The position numbers and the translations under genes are program-made. From positions 1-8,385 of the forward strand of contig JAUVUS010000086.1 in NCBI GenBank assembly GCA_030600865.1: 8,385 nucleotides of DNA. The letters are read 5' to 3'. Below, in pieces: positions 6,818-8,385 of the stretch. The notes under the pieces were generated by a model. That model made no database searches. It saw nothing but the letters and a program-made list of their open reading frames with translations, and was not told where the DNA came from. The DNA is from Bacteroidales bacterium. GTDB lineage: Bacteria; Bacteroidota; Bacteroidia; Bacteroidales; UBA12077. Position 1 is the stretch's first letter. The number at the start of each line of letters is the position of its first letter.

Positions 6818-7282
6818 CATGTATATCAATTTCAGGATTTTAGTTAATTCATGTTCATCAATTTCGTCAAATTGATTATATTCGTTACTATCAACGTCTA
6901 AAACACCAATAATATTTCCATCCTGATTTTTTAAAGGTAAAACTATTTCTGATTTTGAACGAGAATCGCAAGCTATATGTTCAGGGAATTTTTCAACATC
7001 AGGAACAATAATAGCCTTTTGCTGATTAATTACTGCCCAACAAACTCCAGTATCTTTTTTAAGTTCCTGACAAGCTACCGGTCCCTGGTATTGTCCTACA
7101 ACTAATTTATCGTCTTTTGTAAAATAAAATCCTGTCCAAAAAAAGTATTCCATTTTATGATGTAAAACCGCAATAATTGATGACATTCGTGCAAACGGAT
7201 CACTTGTTTTTGGAAGTAATTCTTCTAACTGTTTATATATTCGTTGATAACGAGCTTGTTTTTTATTTTTATCCATAAACAT
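6815..7282 (-). CDS. msrC: Free methionine-(R)-sulfoxide reductase (fRMsr), GAF-domain enzyme
   Basis: This 155-residue single GAF domain reduces free L-methionine-(R)-sulfoxide in the cytoplasm using thioredoxin. The three cysteines of the family are present: C71 in GPVACQEL, C81 in GVCWAV and C105 in HIACDSRSKSEIVLPL. Their spacing (10 and 24) equals that of E. coli C84/C94/C118. Family acidic residues are represented by E112 and by D129/D131 in VLDVDS. FWTGFYF and LVVGQYQGPVAC are the usual strands lining the pocket. GVC is followed by W82 rather than the Gly common in E. coli-type enzymes. There is no signal peptide, as expected. The ATG at 7282 gives MFMDKN; a second ATG at 7276 (MDKN) is equally plausible because the candidate promoter would leave only about 8 bases before the first. 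It is the first gene of the unit with the TPR protein. Length is near the family norm and the gene looks intact. Confidence 0.95.
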   Translation of the reverse strand: MFMDKNKKQARYQRIYKQLEELLPKTSDPFARMSSIIAVLHHKMEYFFWTGFYFTKDDKLVVGQYQGPVACQELKKDTGVCWAVINQQKAIIVPDVEKFPEHIACDSRSKSEIVLPLKNQDGNIIGVLDVDSNEYNQFDEIDEHELTKILKLIYM

Positions 7283-7296
7283 TGGCTTTAAATATC

Positions 7297-7304
7297 CAAA
7301 GGTA
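7297..7304 (-). promoter_or_regulatory. Candidate -7 element TACCTTTG for the reductase/TPR unit
   Basis: The minus strand reads TACCTTTG, an exact match to TAnnTTTG. No TTG lies at the usual distance upstream on that strand. Transcription would begin near 7290, giving a very short leader to the ATG at 7282, which makes the second ATG at 7276 a reasonable alternative start. Confidence 0.4.
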
Positions 7305-7356
7305 ATATTTTTTCAAATGCTTAAATATTAAATTATGTTAACCTTTATCCTTATAA

Positions 7357-7384
7357 TTTGTTTATTAAACTTAAAGTAAATTTG
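7357..7384 (+). promoter_or_regulatory. Candidate promoter for the transporter gene (TTTG / TAAATTTG)
   Basis: TTTG at 7357-7360 is followed after 16 bases by TAAATTTG at 7377-7384, an exact -7 match with a spacing one short of the usual range. Transcription would begin near 7391, about 22 bases before the ATG at 7413. With the reductase promoter at 7297-7304 it makes a compact divergent region (7283-7412) without other visible structure. Confidence 0.5.
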
Positions 7385-7412
7385 CCAGTCTATGAATTGT
7401 TAATTAATACTC

Positions 7413-8385
7413 ATGAATTTCAGATTAGTTAAGGACCTAAATAAACAGGAATTAAAATCGTTTAAACTCCATGTATCTTTTTCGGTTATCGATGGATTAA
7501 TACGTGGTGCCTTAATCTTAAATGAATTTGTATTCGTAAAAAGTTTAAATGGATCTAGTTATCAGTTAAGTTTTTTATTTCAGTCGAGTGTAATTGTTAT
7601 GTTACTTTCAATTATTTTTAATGAATTAATTTTTAGATCAAAAAATAAACGTAGGCTATTACGTAAAGCAGGATTCCTGACACATCTACCAATGTTGATT
7701 TTATTATTCTTCCCTAGAAATCCGGAAGTTTATGCAGTTGATTCAATTTATCATTATCTATTTTTGTTTGTATTTTTTACATACTATTTATCTTATCCAA
7801 TTACATTGCCAGCCATAAACTTGTTTTTGAAAAACGCTTATTCCAAAAATAATTTTGGGAAATTATATAGTATTTCAACTTCGATTAGGCAAGTTTTACA
7901 AATGGTAATAATATTTTTGTTTGGGTGGTTACTTGATATTGATAATTACTCATTCACTTATATTATGCCAATACTTGGAGTGCTTGGTTTTATAAGTATA
8001 ATAATATTGACAAGGATTGATTATATACAAAAAACAATTCCGAATATCGCAGGTGGTATAATATCATCATCAATAGATTCTATAAAGAAGTTATTAAAGA
8101 TTTTAAAAACCAATAAAGCTTATTTTGATTACGAAGTTGGATTTATGTTTTATGGCTTTGCTTTTATGAGTACAAAAGCTGTAATTATAATTTTTTACTA
8201 TGAAGTTCTTGTTTTAAATTATTCGAGTGTTGCATTTTATCAGAATGTTTATAATATAGTTGCTATTTTATTACTTCCGTTTTTTGGTAAATTAATAGGA
8301 AAAATGGATCCGCGAAAATTCACTATTTATCCATTTCTTGCAATGGCTGGCTATATTTTATTTATTGCAGTATCTGAATTTGATC
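7413..8385 (+). CDS. MFS-like multi-spanning transporter (partial, 3' end outside window)
   Basis: The ATG at 7413 opens a frame of 324 complete codons that is still open at the right edge. I translated it by hand and found no stop. The protein begins with a charged stretch (MNFRLVKDLNKQELKSFKLH), then has about nine hydrophobic helices at roughly residues 22-42, 52-74, 88-101, 113-136, 154-176, 183-200, 243-262, 273-293 and 303-321. A long hydrophilic loop (about 201-240, lysine-rich) sits where the central loop of a major facilitator transporter belongs. FGKLIGKMDPRK (291-302), between two helices in the second half, resembles the MFS loop motif G-x-L-x-D-R-x-x-R/K. A weaker equivalent is the basic loop 70-86 (NELIFRSKNKRRLLRK). 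The inner-membrane substrate is unknown. An upstream ATG at 7392 runs into a TAA at 7401, so 7413 is the start. Confidence 0.7.
   Translation, partial: MNFRLVKDLNKQELKSFKLHVSFSVIDGLIRGALILNEFVFVKSLNGSSYQLSFLFQSSVIVMLLSIIFNELIFRSKNKRRLLRKAGFLTHLPMLILLFFPRNPEVYAVDSIYHYLFLFVFFTYYLSYPITLPAINLFLKNAYSKNNFGKLYSISTSIRQVLQMVIIFLFGWLLDIDNYSFTYIMPILGVLGFISIIILTRIDYIQKTIPNIAGGIISSSIDSIKKLLKILKTNKAYFDYEVGFMFYGFAFMSTKAVIIIFYYEVLVLNYSSVAFYQNVYNIVAILLLPFFGKLIGKMDPRKFTIYPFLAMAGYILFIAVSEFD

Noticed and set aside
1..8385. Search for defence islands, phage, IS ends, riboswitches, tRNA or CRISPR
   Set aside because: I saw no transposase, terminal inverted repeats, spaced direct repeats, tRNA cloverleaf or riboswitch core, and the genes are ordinary envelope and metabolic functions.

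Overview
The window is AT-rich and reads as a chromosomal segment of a Bacteroidota member. The signs are exported proteins whose signal peptides end in '-SAQ' or '-SQ', an outer-membrane beta-barrel protein, PD40 beta-propeller and TPR proteins typical of the phylum, poor Shine-Dalgarno sites with A-rich leaders, and several exact matches to the Bacteroidota -7 promoter element TAnnTTTG. Genus or species cannot be fixed from the sequence. There are no rRNA, tRNA, CRISPR, IS or phage signatures, and no gene-free stretch exceeds about 180 bases.

Layout: (1) Positions 1-238, minus: the 5' part of a small one-TM protein resembling the small subunit (DUF4212) of sodium/solute symporters. (2) 417-1175, minus: a multi-spanning membrane protein of unknown function with conserved-looking His/Asp residues near its last helices. 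(3) 1287-1988, plus: an outer-membrane beta-barrel protein with an unclear start, followed at 2058-2603 by a periplasmic glutathione peroxidase-type thiol peroxidase. A strong intrinsic terminator (2627-2657) closes this pair. (4) 2767-3777 and 3789-4790, plus: two tandem, clearly paralogous PD40/TolB-like beta-propeller proteins, the first a lipoprotein and the second apparently a soluble exported protein. They end at a second hairpin terminator (4818-4849), which sits between convergent genes. (5) 7282-4848, minus: free methionine-(R)-sulfoxide reductase overlapping by one base (TAATG) an exported 655-residue TPR protein. (6) 7413 to the right edge, plus: the N-terminal part of an MFS-like transporter, divergent from the reductase gene.

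Functional reading: two genes handle oxidative damage in different compartments (periplasmic peroxidase, cytosolic reductase), but they lie in separate transcription units and nothing shows that they work together. The rest are envelope proteins without assigned substrates. I found no convincing undescribed system. The items most worth a second look are the start of the beta-barrel gene (a possible one-base indel in a T run), the tandem propeller pair with different membrane anchoring, the reductase/TPR overlap, and the membrane protein with a possible metal-site signature.
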